Below, in pieces: positions 1-8,957 of a stretch of 37,247 nucleotides of DNA. The DNA lies in contig JAFAOW010000236.1 in NCBI GenBank assembly GCA_019247455.1, forward strand, positions 1-37,247, written 5' to 3'. This DNA is from Acidobacteriota bacterium (lineage in GTDB: Bacteria > Acidobacteriota > Blastocatellia > Pyrinomonadales > Pyrinomonadaceae). Made by a program: the position numbers and the translations under genes. Numbering within the stretch: position 1 is the first letter of the stretch; every line of letters begins with the position of its first letter. The notes below the pieces were generated by a model, which was not told the origin of the DNA, made no database searches, and saw only the letters and a program-made list of their open reading frames with translations.

Positions 1-568
1 GGCGATGTCAGAGATGAAGGGTGTGACCCCTTACCCGGACGCGAACTTCACGATGCGCTTCACCTACGGTCGTGTAAAAGGCTACCAGTCGCGTGAGGCG
101 GAATTCAGAACACCCTTTACGACCATGAAAGGAATGATCGAGAAAGACACGGGCGAGGTTCCATTCGACGCTCCGAAGAAGCTGATCGATCTGCAAAAGG
201 CTCACGATTTCGGACGATATGGTCAGGGTGACAGTGTTGTGTTGAATTTTCTTGCTACCACGGACATCATCGGCGGCAATTCCGGCAGCCCCGTCATGAA
301 TGCCAATGGCGAGCAGGTAGGAATCGTTTTTGACGGGAACTTTGAGGGCCTGGGGAATGATTTCTATTTCGACCCAGCGGTTAATCGGACCATTGCCGTT
401 GATATTCGCTACGTCCTGTTCGTAACTGAGAAATTTGGCGGTGGAAAGTGGGTAGTGGATGAAATGAGGACCACTGGCGGTTCAAGAGGAAGATCGATGA
501 AGGGAGTAGCGGAATATTCACCGGCCTTGATCGACCTTACGGGCGATCAGGTAGCTGCGGGCTACTGA
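1..568 (+). CDS. S46 family serine peptidase (dipeptidyl-peptidase 7/11-like), C-terminal part, 5' truncated by window
   Basis: [35 protein letters not shown]...[13 protein letters not shown] motif typical of the S46 C-terminal catalytic region; frame is open to the window edge. Confidence 0.88.
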   Translation, partial: AMSEMKGVTPYPDANFTMRFTYGRVKGYQSREAEFRTPFTTMKGMIEKDTGEVPFDAPKKLIDLQKAHDFGRYGQGDSVVLNFLATTDIIGGNSGSPVMNANGEQVGIVFDGNFEGLGNDFYFDPAVNRTIAVDIRYVLFVTEKFGGGKWVVDEMRTTGGSRGRSMKGVAEYSPALIDLTGDQVAAGY

Positions 569-590
569 TCTACGCCTGTACTTGGAAGAG

Positions 591-619
591 AAGGCCCGGG
601 TCAAGAACCTGGGCCTTTT
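591..619. terminator. Bidirectional rho-independent terminator between convergent genes
   Basis: aaggcccgggt (591-601) caaga acctgggcctt (607-617), followed by tt; lies between convergent stops at 568 and 623. Confidence 0.75.
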
Positions 620-622
620 CCA

Positions 623-1189
623 TTAGTATGCCGGACCAGGAGTATTTCCGGGCGGATCGTAGTTGCAGACAAGTACGACCTTCCATTTGGCATTCACGAA
701 CCGGTTAACACCGCAGCCCACCTTTGTTGTCGCTTTCCACATGACCTGCGTATAGTGGTTGCAGAATTTTCCCGGTGCGCACATCCCCGTCTTGTTTGTC
801 CAGTTAGATTCCTCGGACATCCACCGCTTAACTGCTGTTTTGACCGGTTCGCTCGGCTCTGATGCGACGAACATATTTTCGCCATAGCTAGAATCAGCCC
901 GGTGTTCAAAAACCCCGCGATTCGCCCATTGCTGGGCATACCGAGCGAGTGCGCAATCCCACGTCAGCGGAGTAAGCTTTTGCCTGGCTCGAGCTTCATT
1001 CTGTTCCTTGACCAGTTCCGCCTGCTCTGCATTCGTAAGGCCGTTCACTCCGCAAGGTTGCGCCGTCGCAGGATTCTGAATGCCTTTCTTTGAGATCGGC
1101 TTTTTGGTCTGACTCAAACCAGAAACCGCAAAAAAGGAGACAGTTAAGAACAAGATGAATAAACGACGAGAATAATAGGAGTATTTCAT
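623..1189 (-). CDS. CAP-domain (SCP/PR-1-like) secreted protein
   Basis: Signal peptide; HNEARA-like 'EQNEARARQKLTPLTWDCALARYAQQWANR', 'YGENMF', 'HYTQVMWKATTKVGCG', 'VVLVCNYDPPGN'. Confidence 0.9.
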   Translation of the reverse strand: MKYSYYSRRLFILFLTVSFFAVSGLSQTKKPISKKGIQNPATAQPCGVNGLTNAEQAELVKEQNEARARQKLTPLTWDCALARYAQQWANRGVFEHRADSSYGENMFVASEPSEPVKTAVKRWMSEESNWTNKTGMCAPGKFCNHYTQVMWKATTKVGCGVNRFVNAKWKVVLVCNYDPPGNTPGPAY

Positions 1190-1278
1190 TTTTTGCCCGG
1201 TCCTTCGTAATTTTGCGAGTAGATTACAACCGGATCAGCTTTCCTTGCAAGCGGGCAAAGGCGGAGCAAGATCGCCAC

Positions 1279-2091
1279 TTACTTCCCTGAAAAGTCGAGC
1301 TTGATGGAGTTCATGCCGCGAAGAATGATCTTCTGCCGCCGAACCACACGCTTTCGGTTCTTATCAGGGTTAAAGACGTTAAGCGGCGAAGGGATCATTG
1401 CGGAAAGGAACGCCGCCTCTTGAGGTGTCAGATCGGACGCGCTCTTTTTGAAGTAATTACGCGACGCCGCCTCAGCTCCGTAGATACCGTCGCCCCACTC
1501 GATCACGTTCAGGTAAAGCTCGAGGATGCGTTTCTTCGTAAGTTCGCGCTCGAGAAAATAGGTATAAACGGCCTCCCGGCCTTTTCTGAGGAAGTTGCGC
1601 TCCTCTGATAGAAAGAGATTTTTGGCCAACTGCTGCGAGATCGTCGATGCTCCCCGTTTGAAACTTGGCATGGATGGTATCCAATCATCCTGCTCCTTGT
1701 CGCACTCCTTTGGATCACTTTTATTCTCTTTCGCAGCTTGCAGACACTCTTCTCTGTCTTCTTTCTTGCCTTCCTCGACGCCCTCATCCCAGGCTTTCTG
1801 GATAGCTTCCCAGTCAAACCCGTTATGCTGGAAGAACCGCGCATCTTCTCCGGCAAGAACCGCCTTTTGAAGGTTCGGCGAGATCTGCTCGATGGGCACC
1901 CAGATCATGAATTTTCGTGGCTCTCGTCCTTCGGCAGCAGCCTGGGAGATCCGGTAATCGATCATGGACGTCGTAGTTGGATTCTCAGTTCTGAGACGGG
2001 AGATATTCGGAAACGTGATGAACTCAAAGAGAAGCCAGATCGCGATCGCGCCGATGAAGATGAGAAATATGTTCTTGGTCCAGTACCACAT
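1279..2091 (-). CDS. mtgA: Monofunctional biosynthetic peptidoglycan transglycosylase (GT51)
   Basis: N-terminal TM; 'AGEDARFFQHNGFDWEAI', 'RGASTISQQLAKNLFLS', 'KKRILELYLNVIEWGDGIYGAEAASRNYF'. Confidence 0.92.
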   Translation of the reverse strand: MWYWTKNIFLIFIGAIAIWLLFEFITFPNISRLRTENPTTTSMIDYRISQAAAEGREPRKFMIWVPIEQISPNLQKAVLAGEDARFFQHNGFDWEAIQKAWDEGVEEGKKEDREECLQAAKENKSDPKECDKEQDDWIPSMPSFKRGASTISQQLAKNLFLSEERNFLRKGREAVYTYFLERELTKKRILELYLNVIEWGDGIYGAEAASRNYFKKSASDLTPQEAAFLSAMIPSPLNVFNPDKNRKRVVRRQKIILRGMNSIKLDFSGK

Positions 2092-2098
2092 GCGCTCA

Positions 2099-2258
2099 GT
2101 GAATAGTGAATAGTGATCAGTGATTAGTCAAGGCAAATAAAGACTCTGCGGAAACATTCTGAGGCACTGATCCGGGCCGCAGCTTGTCCGCAGATGAGCA
2201 CTGCGGAATGGGAATGCGATCGCTCTTGACTATTCACCGATCACTATTCACTATTCAC
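2099..2258. repeat. 160-bp element bounded by near-perfect 32-bp inverted repeats made of degenerate heptamers
   Basis: Left arm 2099-2130 gtgaatagtgaatagtgatcagtgattagtca; right arm 2227-2258 tgactattcaccgatcactattcactattcac; reverse complement matches 30/32; internal hairpin tccgcag-atgagca-ctgcgga at 2187-2207. Confidence 0.9.
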
Positions 2259-2262
2259 TCAT

Positions 2263-3558
2263 ATGGGACGATACGACAACGTCGTGGCGGTGATCCTTGG
2301 AGGAGGCGCGGGGTCAAGACTCTTTCCTTTGACGCTTGAACGGTCAAAGCCCGCCGTGCCTCTCGGCGGCACCTATCGGCTGATCGATGTCCCAGTCTCA
2401 AATTGCATCAACTCTGAGATCACCCAGATCTTTGTTCTTACACAGTTTAATTCGGCCTCGCTGAACCGTCACATTTCGCGCACTTACCGCTTCTCGACAT
2501 TTTCCACGGGCTTTGTCGAGGTGCTCGCCGCGGAACAAACGAAGGAGAACGAAGACTGGTTTCAGGGCACGGCCGACGCCGTTCGCCAGATGCTGCCTCA
2601 CTTGCGCGACTGGAAGGTCGACACACTCCTGATACTCTCGGGAGATCACCTTTATCGGATGGATTACCGCCAATTTCTGGCGCGGCACTTTGACTCAGAG
2701 GCTGACGTGACTATCTCGGTCAACCCGTGCGGGTCAAGTGAAGCTGAAGGGTTCGGTCTGCTGAAAACAGATGATACGGGTCGGATCGTCGAGTTCAAGG
2801 AAAAACCTCAGGGAGACGCTCTTGAGCAAATGCGGGTCGACACGTCAAGGTTTGGCCTGTCGCGTGACGAGGCCATGACTCGCCCATTCCTCGCGTCCAT
2901 GGGAATTTACGTTTTCAACTATAAGAAGTTAGTGGAGCTGCTTGAAACCGATGTTTCGTGGGTAGACTTCGGCAGGGAGATCATTCCTGCGGCAATCGAA
3001 AAATACTCTGTCCAGGCACATATGTTCAAGGGCTATTGGGAGGACATCGGTACTATCCGGGCTTTCTATGAGGCAAATATCGATCTTGCGTCTCCCTTGC
3101 CGCAATTCAATTTCTTCGACGCGAGTGCCCCGATCTACACTCGCAGCCGTTACCTGCCGCCATCGAAGCTCCACGGCTGCGACATAGATAATTCGATGGT
3201 TTGCGAGGGCTGCATTTTGAACGGTGTACATGTCCGAAATTCGATCATCGGTCTGCGAAGCCGGATCGATAAGGATGTGACGATCGAGGATTCGATCATC
3301 ATGGGTTCAGACTTTTTTGAGTCCATGTCCGAGATCCGCTGGAACATAGAGAACTCCAAACCGCACCTGGGCATCGGAGAGGACTGCACGATAAAACGGT
3401 CGATCGTTGACAAAAACGTGAGGATCGGCAGCGGCGTAAAACTGATCAATCGGGAAGGCTTCGAGAATTACGATTCGCCCGACCTACCCGTCTACATCCG
3501 CGACGGGATAATAATCGTTCCGAAAAACGCAGTTATTCCTGACGGAACCGAGATCTAA
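2263..3558 (+). CDS. glgC: Glucose-1-phosphate adenylyltransferase
   Basis: '[41 protein letters not shown]', '[10 protein letters not shown]', '[11 protein letters not shown]', 'IVEFKEKP', C-terminal left-handed beta-helix. Confidence 0.96.
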   Translation: MGRYDNVVAVILGGGAGSRLFPLTLERSKPAVPLGGTYRLIDVPVSNCINSEITQIFVLTQFNSASLNRHISRTYRFSTFSTGFVEVLAAEQTKENEDWFQGTADAVRQMLPHLRDWKVDTLLILSGDHLYRMDYRQFLARHFDSEADVTISVNPCGSSEAEGFGLLKTDDTGRIVEFKEKPQGDALEQMRVDTSRFGLSRDEAMTRPFLASMGIYVFNYKKLVELLETDVSWVDFGREIIPAAIEKYSVQAHMFKGYWEDIGTIRAFYEANIDLASPLPQFNFFDASAPIYTRSRYLPPSKLHGCDIDNSMVCEGCILNGVHVRNSIIGLRSRIDKDVTIEDSIIMGSDFFESMSEIRWNIENSKPHLGIGEDCTIKRSIVDKNVRIGSGVKLINREGFENYDSPDLPVYIRDGIIIVPKNAVIPDGTEI

Positions 3559-4754
3559 TTTCCCTTTATCTTTGTTCTCTTGGGGACGAGGTAACCTTCG
3601 CGCGTGTGCACCGTTACGCCCGGTCGGTCAGTGCGAACCTTAATGAAAGTCTTCTTGCCAGGCACACGGTCCTGCTTTGGGTAATAACCGATGCTGTAAA
3701 ATTCGCGAAGCTCGCTTGCGATATGTGTGAACGCGTCTGTTACGGTACTCATCGACGTCGCTTTGTAAACGCGTCCTCCCGTGCGATAAGCGAGCTGATC
3801 GAGGTATTCTGCTGCTTTTTGATACTCCGCGGCAGTGGTTCCGGCAGCCCCAACGGTCGGGACTCCATTCGTAGGAGTTGGGAATGGCATTCCGCGGTCC
3901 GGATCCGATGCAATGGGTGGTGTCGGCCGTGGGTATATCTGTGGCGGGCCTCCGCCGCTCGTCCTGATCGTCACTGGGCCTTGGTTCATAACGGTTCCGC
4001 CATGACTCATCGTCTGAACGTCCTCAAAGGTGTCGTACTCGATGGGATAGATAAGCGCGTCTAGTTCCATCGCGTCGCTTAGGTTCTGCGAATTGCCGAC
4101 ACGGCGGCTCGTTGTGTCTACCCCATCGGTGAACATGATCACCGCCTTGCGGCCGTCGATGCTTCGCAGACGCGAATTGACGACGAGATCAACCGCTTCA
4201 TAAATGCTCGTGCCGGTGCCTATTCGTGAACTTCGGATTGCTCGGTAAATTTCCTTTCGATCGCCGGTCGCTTCTGTCAGAACATGTACATCCTGATCGA
4301 AGGAGACTACCATCACTCGGTCCTGCGGCCGAAGCTGGTCTATGAAGGCAATCGCTGCGGATTGAATATCACTGACCTTGAACTTCGCCGAGTAGCTCAT
4401 ATCTAGAAGGAGCACGACCGTAAAAGGTTCCTGCTCTCCCGAGAACATCGAGATGTCCTGTTCTACGCCATCCTCCGAAACGCGAAAATTCTCTTTCGAC
4501 AGACCGCCGACGAACTTACCGGCCCGGTCCATCACACGAACAGGCACCCATACGAGCTGCGTGTCCACCTTGATGACGTCTTCGTCATCAACCGGCCCTA
4601 CGCCTCTGGTGGTCTGAGTCGGTGACGGGGTGGGCCGCGCTGTTTCGTTAGATCTTTGAGGAATAATGGCGCCAATTCGTCCGGCCTGCCCGCGGGCCAA
4701 CAGCGCGGCGCAAAGTAAGATGATCAACAGGGTGAAATATCGGCGGCTCGGCAT
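3555..4754 (-). CDS. Secreted VWA-domain protein (VWFA-related Acidobacterial domain type)
   Basis: Likely start [27 protein letters not shown] '[11 protein letters not shown]'; '[14 protein letters not shown]'; C-terminal '[11 protein letters not shown]'. The ORF is open to 4862, but the signal peptide favours 4754. Confidence 0.85.
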   Translation of the reverse strand: MPSRRYFTLLIILLCAALLARGQAGRIGAIIPQRSNETARPTPSPTQTTRGVGPVDDEDVIKVDTQLVWVPVRVMDRAGKFVGGLSKENFRVSEDGVEQDISMFSGEQEPFTVVLLLDMSYSAKFKVSDIQSAAIAFIDQLRPQDRVMVVSFDQDVHVLTEATGDRKEIYRAIRSSRIGTGTSIYEAVDLVVNSRLRSIDGRKAVIMFTDGVDTTSRRVGNSQNLSDAMELDALIYPIEYDTFEDVQTMSHGGTVMNQGPVTIRTSGGGPPQIYPRPTPPIASDPDRGMPFPTPTNGVPTVGAAGTTAAEYQKAAEYLDQLAYRTGGRVYKATSMSTVTDAFTHIASELREFYSIGYYPKQDRVPGKKTFIKVRTDRPGVTVHTREGYLVPKRTKIKGN

Positions 4755-4889
4755 CCAACTTGAATGATTACGAAGTTTTGATGCCCTTGCCGTGCAGAAA
4801 AGATGCAAGATCGGGGAACTCAAACGGAAACAAAAAAGGTGAGAAATCATATCACTTCCCACCTTCTGGATAATGATATTCCGAAAATC

Positions 4890-6059
4890 CTACCGGCCCG
4901 CGAGCGTTCTGTTGGTCTGACCAACGATATAACTTGTCTTTGCCCGGACTACGACATTCGGCCGCATAACGCGTATCTTTATCTGCCTTCTTTCGCCCAC
5001 GGTTCCGGCCGTTTCCGGGTAATAACCGAGCGAATACTGACGGCGAAGCTCCTCGGCGATCCCGGAGAACGCGGCGTCAATGTTGTATATCGAACCCGCT
5101 TCGAATTCGCGCCCGCCGCTATTTTCGGCTAGCTGTTCCAGATAGCGCTTACCTTTTGCATAGTCCTGCGAACTCGCGGTGCCGCCTCCACCTATGTTCA
5201 CTCCACCGCCCATGATCACACGGGCCCACCACGGAATGCCGCGTCCACCGCCTCCATTCCAGCCACCGTTATTCGAATCGTGCGAGGTGTCATAGCGAAC
5301 GGTATAAAACAGCGCGTCGATCTCCTCGGTATCGCGGACGGTGCTCTCGTAGCTAGCCCTTCGTGAGGTCGTATCGACCCCATCGGTAAAGAGCACCACG
5401 GCCTTACGCCCCTGCATCGTGCGAAGCTGTTGCGAGATAGTGTAATCGACAGCTTCATAGAGGCTAGTACCATCCCCAAATCGTGCCTGCTGAATAGCGC
5501 TTTCCAATCGGTACCGGTCCGACGTCGGAGCGCAAAGAAGATGAACGTCTTCGTCAAAGGCGATCACCTCTACACGGTCGCCCGGGCGAAGCTGATTCAC
5601 GAACGAGATAGCCGCATTCTGGATCTCGTCGATACGAAAAGCCGTCGACGGGCTAACGTCGAGCAAAAGAACAACAGTAAAGGGCTGCTCGGTGGACTGA
5701 AAATAATCTACCTTTTGCTGGACACCGTTCTCAAAGATCTGAAAGTCATTCTTCTGCAGACCTGAGATGAACCTGCCGTCCCGATCGAGTACCGAAACGG
5801 GCATCGTGACAAGGTTGGTTTCAACCTTGATGATCTCGTCGTCTCCGCCAGGAGGTGTGGCCGTTGCTTTTGGCGTCGCGCGGTCAGTCCCGTTGAGAAC
5901 GGGCGGGCCCGAGTTATCCGGCCCCGTGTACGGATCATCCTGCACTTTCGGCGGAGTGGAGGTTGGGGCCACACGAGGGCGAGACGATGTATTTCCCTGC
6001 GAAAAAGCAACTGACGCAAGGCACGCTGACAGCGAAATAATAATTGCGAACTTTTTCAT
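4890..6059 (-). CDS. Secreted VWA-domain protein, tandem paralogue of the preceding gene
   Basis: Signal peptide MKKFAIIISLSACLASVAFSQ; MIDAS 'LLLDVSPSTAF'; '[14 protein letters not shown]'; 'LRRQYSLGYYPE'; Gly-rich linker. Confidence 0.86.
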   Translation of the reverse strand: MKKFAIIISLSACLASVAFSQGNTSSRPRVAPTSTPPKVQDDPYTGPDNSGPPVLNGTDRATPKATATPPGGDDEIIKVETNLVTMPVSVLDRDGRFISGLQKNDFQIFENGVQQKVDYFQSTEQPFTVVLLLDVSPSTAFRIDEIQNAAISFVNQLRPGDRVEVIAFDEDVHLLCAPTSDRYRLESAIQQARFGDGTSLYEAVDYTISQQLRTMQGRKAVVLFTDGVDTTSRRASYESTVRDTEEIDALFYTVRYDTSHDSNNGGWNGGGGRGIPWWARVIMGGGVNIGGGGTASSQDYAKGKRYLEQLAENSGGREFEAGSIYNIDAAFSGIAEELRRQYSLGYYPETAGTVGERRQIKIRVMRPNVVVRAKTSYIVGQTNRTLAGR

Positions 6060-6134
6060 GAGCGCCACTGATCTCCGGGCAAATGTGCTTTGGGGAAAGC
6101 GCTGGTTATGATTAATCACATGGGGCAATAGTTG

Positions 6135-7325
6135 CTACGTTTTTTGACACAGCGCCTCGACCGCTAGTTGATGAAATTGCCGTCTTACAGCGTTTATATT
6201 CGCGAAAGGCAGCTTTCTATGGTGCGTCCGGTTCGTCAGAAGAATGAATACGCGGTCCTCGATGGGATCGATCCAGAGGCTGGTTCCGGTAAACCCAAGA
6301 TGGCCAAAGCTTTGCGGCGATAGCGGCGACCCGCCAGTGGATTCGGGGCTTGAGCCTAGTTGAAAGGCAAACGAACGGTGTTCGTTCTGCCCAGGGGTCA
6401 GATTCGTCCTGAATAGCTCACAGGTCTGCGGTTTTAGTAACTGCGTGTAATTTGGCAGAAATTGGAGGGCGATCTTGAATATCTCCTTGGCGGTAGAAAA
6501 CAGGCCAGCGTGTCCCCCCACCTCCCCCATGAAGTACGCATTGCCGTCATGAACTTCGCCCCAAATCACCTCGTCTCGAAAGACGTCCGCATTGTCCATT
6601 TTGTTATCCAAATAACCCTGCTCAATGCAGGTCTGCTTCTCGAACCCGTTTCCGGTTTCGCTCGCCGCAGTCCGTGGAAGATCATTCTTACCAATGGGTC
6701 CAAACCTGGTATCCAGAAGCCTCAATGGCTTAGCGATCATCGATTCAAAACCCTCGCGCAGCGATACCCCGCTCATTTTCTCCACGATCTTTCCAAGCGT
6801 AATGAAATTTGGGTCGCTGTACGTTACGGGTGCCGCATTCTCATCTGTCGGCAGCCGGCCGATCTCTTTGAGGACATTGCCGGGGTCCGGGTCCAGCAGG
6901 TAGAAAGGCCTCCAAGCCGGCAGCCCCGAAGTATGGCTTAAGAGTTGGGCTATCGAGATACCACGCTTATCGTCGTGGCCAAATTCCGAGAGGTAACGCG
7001 ATACGGCGTCAACCGTTCGGAGTTCACCTCGCTCAACGAACATGGCCATCAGCAGGCCGGTCACCAGGACCTTCGTCATGCTGGCGACATCGTAGATGGT
7101 GTCGGTCCGGGCGGGAATGATCTCGGGCTCAACAACCGCATTTCCTACGGCTCCGTGAAATACGATCTCACCCTCTTCCGCAACGAGGTAGACCGCCGAC
7201 GGAAAATCGCCCGCGGCGATCGGCTCTAGAAGGAACCCTGATATTGATGGCTCTGTTGTCACAGCGTTATTGTTCCTTTCAGAGCGTTGCGTCTCCGAGG
7301 GTAACTTCTTTCTTCCCGTTTCCAC
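6135..7325 (-). CDS. Serine hydrolase, beta-lactamase class C / PBP4-like fold
   Basis: 'YDVASMTKVLVTGLL' (SxxK), 'LLSHTSGLPAW', 'YSDPNFITLGKIVEKMSG', 'HLGFTGTSLWIDPIEDRVFILLTNR'. Confidence 0.88.
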   Translation of the reverse strand: METGRKKLPSETQRSERNNNAVTTEPSISGFLLEPIAAGDFPSAVYLVAEEGEIVFHGAVGNAVVEPEIIPARTDTIYDVASMTKVLVTGLLMAMFVERGELRTVDAVSRYLSEFGHDDKRGISIAQLLSHTSGLPAWRPFYLLDPDPGNVLKEIGRLPTDENAAPVTYSDPNFITLGKIVEKMSGVSLREGFESMIAKPLRLLDTRFGPIGKNDLPRTAASETGNGFEKQTCIEQGYLDNKMDNADVFRDEVIWGEVHDGNAYFMGEVGGHAGLFSTAKEIFKIALQFLPNYTQLLKPQTCELFRTNLTPGQNEHRSFAFQLGSSPESTGGSPLSPQSFGHLGFTGTSLWIDPIEDRVFILLTNRTHHRKLPFANINAVRRQFHQLAVEALCQKT

Positions 7326-7340
7326 TTCCTCTTACCTTAA

Positions 7341-7369
7341 TTGACACACTCGCATTGCGAAAATAGACT
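7341..7369 (+). promoter_or_regulatory. Putative sigma70-type promoter for the downstream small protein gene
   Basis: TTGACA (7341-7346), 17-bp spacer, TAGACT (7364-7369); strong SD ggagg just upstream of the ATG at 7400. Confidence 0.45.
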
Positions 7370-7399
7370 TGGTTTATATTTTATTTTGGAGGAATTCTC

Positions 7400-7876
7400 A
7401 TGAGCAAAGCTGAATCTGCTGATCTCTTACTAAAACTTTACGACCTTCGCCGCGAGAAAAAAATGAGAAAGGCCCGCAACTGGATCTTCTCATTCAATCC
7501 GACCAGTGCGGAGGAATATTGGACGACTATGATGGACCCCGAGGTCGGCGGCTATCTTCGAATGGTCACGTCGTACTGGGACATGGCTGCGGCGATGGTA
7601 AACCACGGGGCGATCGATGCTGACCTTTTTAACGAGACGGCCGGCGAACACATCATGGTCTTCGCAAAGGTGCAGCCGTTCCTCGCTGAGCTTCGCGAGA
7701 AGTTCCAGAATCCGAATGCTTTCAAGCATCTCGAAAAGGTCATCCTTGACTCGCCGGAGGGAGCCGAGCGCCTTGCCAAAACTCAGGAATGGATGCGAAA
7801 TATGGCCGCTGAATTCCAAGCGCGTGCCGCAGCTGCTAAGGATAAGAATGAAAGATCCGAAGAAGCGTCGGCCTAG
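7400..7876 (+). CDS. Conserved hypothetical protein, possibly DUF4760-like
   Basis: ATG at 7400 preceded by ggaggaattctc; compact helical protein, no diagnostic catalytic motif. Confidence 0.7.
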   Translation: MSKAESADLLLKLYDLRREKKMRKARNWIFSFNPTSAEEYWTTMMDPEVGGYLRMVTSYWDMAAAMVNHGAIDADLFNETAGEHIMVFAKVQPFLAELREKFQNPNAFKHLEKVILDSPEGAERLAKTQEWMRNMAAEFQARAAAAKDKNERSEEASA

Positions 7877-7900
7877 ATCCGGGCCGAGCGGGCTAAAAGA

Positions 7901-7923
7901 AGGGAGGCTTGCGCCTCCTTTTT
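7901..7923 (+). terminator. Rho-independent terminator
   Basis: ggaggc (7903-7908) ttgc gcctcc (7913-7918) followed by ttttt. Confidence 0.7.
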
Positions 7924-8908
7924 ACGTGGGCGAAACACCGATCCGGCTGAGGTGGCGTTCGATCTCCGCGAGTACGCCCTCAGCCAGAAAAAGTGCTCTC
8001 CGGCCATCCTCGCCCGTGACGGGGACGAGCGTATCGTTTTCGATCGAATCCAGAAACGAGGATATCTCCGTCCGCAGCGGTTCTGCATCGACGACCTCGA
8101 GTTTTTCAACCCTCATCGCGGCAAACGGGTGTGACGCGTTGCGATCAAGCGAAGTGATCGACACCGTCTTGTCTCCTGTGTCGAGAACTACATAGGCATC
8201 GCGCTGGTAAAATCGCGTCTTTCTCACCTTTCCAACACCCACCCGGGAGGCCGTAATGTTCGCAACAGCGCCATTCTCAAACTCGATCCGCACATTTGCC
8301 GTATCGACCTTGTCGGAGATGACGGGAATCCCTACGGCCTTGATCTCACGGACGCCCACGTCTTCGCCAACGAGCCACTGGATAGCGTCAAGATCGTGGA
8401 TCATCACGTCGAGAACGACGTCGACGTCTAGCGAGCGATTCGGAAAGGGGGAGACGCGATGGATCTCAAAGTAAAGTGGCGAGGTAACGCGCGGCCGAAG
8501 CGCGACCATAGCGGGATTGAACCTTTCGAGCTGGCCGACCATCAGTTTGGCCCCCGATCTCCCGGCGGCTGCTATCATCTGATCGGCCTCTGCGAGTTTT
8601 AGAGCGATCGGTTTTTCAACAAGGACATGAATTCCATTTTCAAGGAAGCCGCAGGCGATCCCGGCGTGCGATTCCGTCGGCGTAGCGATAGAGACCGCGT
8701 CGACCTTCCCGAGCAGCTTTCGCCAATCGTCAAAGATGCCGCAGGAATGAGCACGTCCGACCTCAGCGGCCGTCGCCGGGTCGGTGTCGCAAATACCCAC
8801 AAGTTCGACCCTGCCCTCAGCGGCTAATTCAGAGTAGTTTCGCGCATGGTGGCGCCCTAGACTGCCGACACCTACCGCGGCCACGCGCAGTTTGCGTTTC
8901 TCAACCAT
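7922..8908 (-). CDS. Gfo/Idh/MocA family oxidoreductase
   Basis: 'RVAAVGVGSLGRHHARNY' Rossmann motif, 'VDAVSIATPTESHAGIA', 'HVLVEKPIAL'. Confidence 0.93.
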   Translation of the reverse strand: MVEKRKLRVAAVGVGSLGRHHARNYSELAAEGRVELVGICDTDPATAAEVGRAHSCGIFDDWRKLLGKVDAVSIATPTESHAGIACGFLENGIHVLVEKPIALKLAEADQMIAAAGRSGAKLMVGQLERFNPAMVALRPRVTSPLYFEIHRVSPFPNRSLDVDVVLDVMIHDLDAIQWLVGEDVGVREIKAVGIPVISDKVDTANVRIEFENGAVANITASRVGVGKVRKTRFYQRDAYVVLDTGDKTVSITSLDRNASHPFAAMRVEKLEVVDAEPLRTEISSFLDSIENDTLVPVTGEDGRRALFLAEGVLAEIERHLSRIGVSPT

Positions 8909-8957
8909 AATTTGATTGGAAGTCGCTTTTCAGCAATACTTTACATTCTCAATTAAG

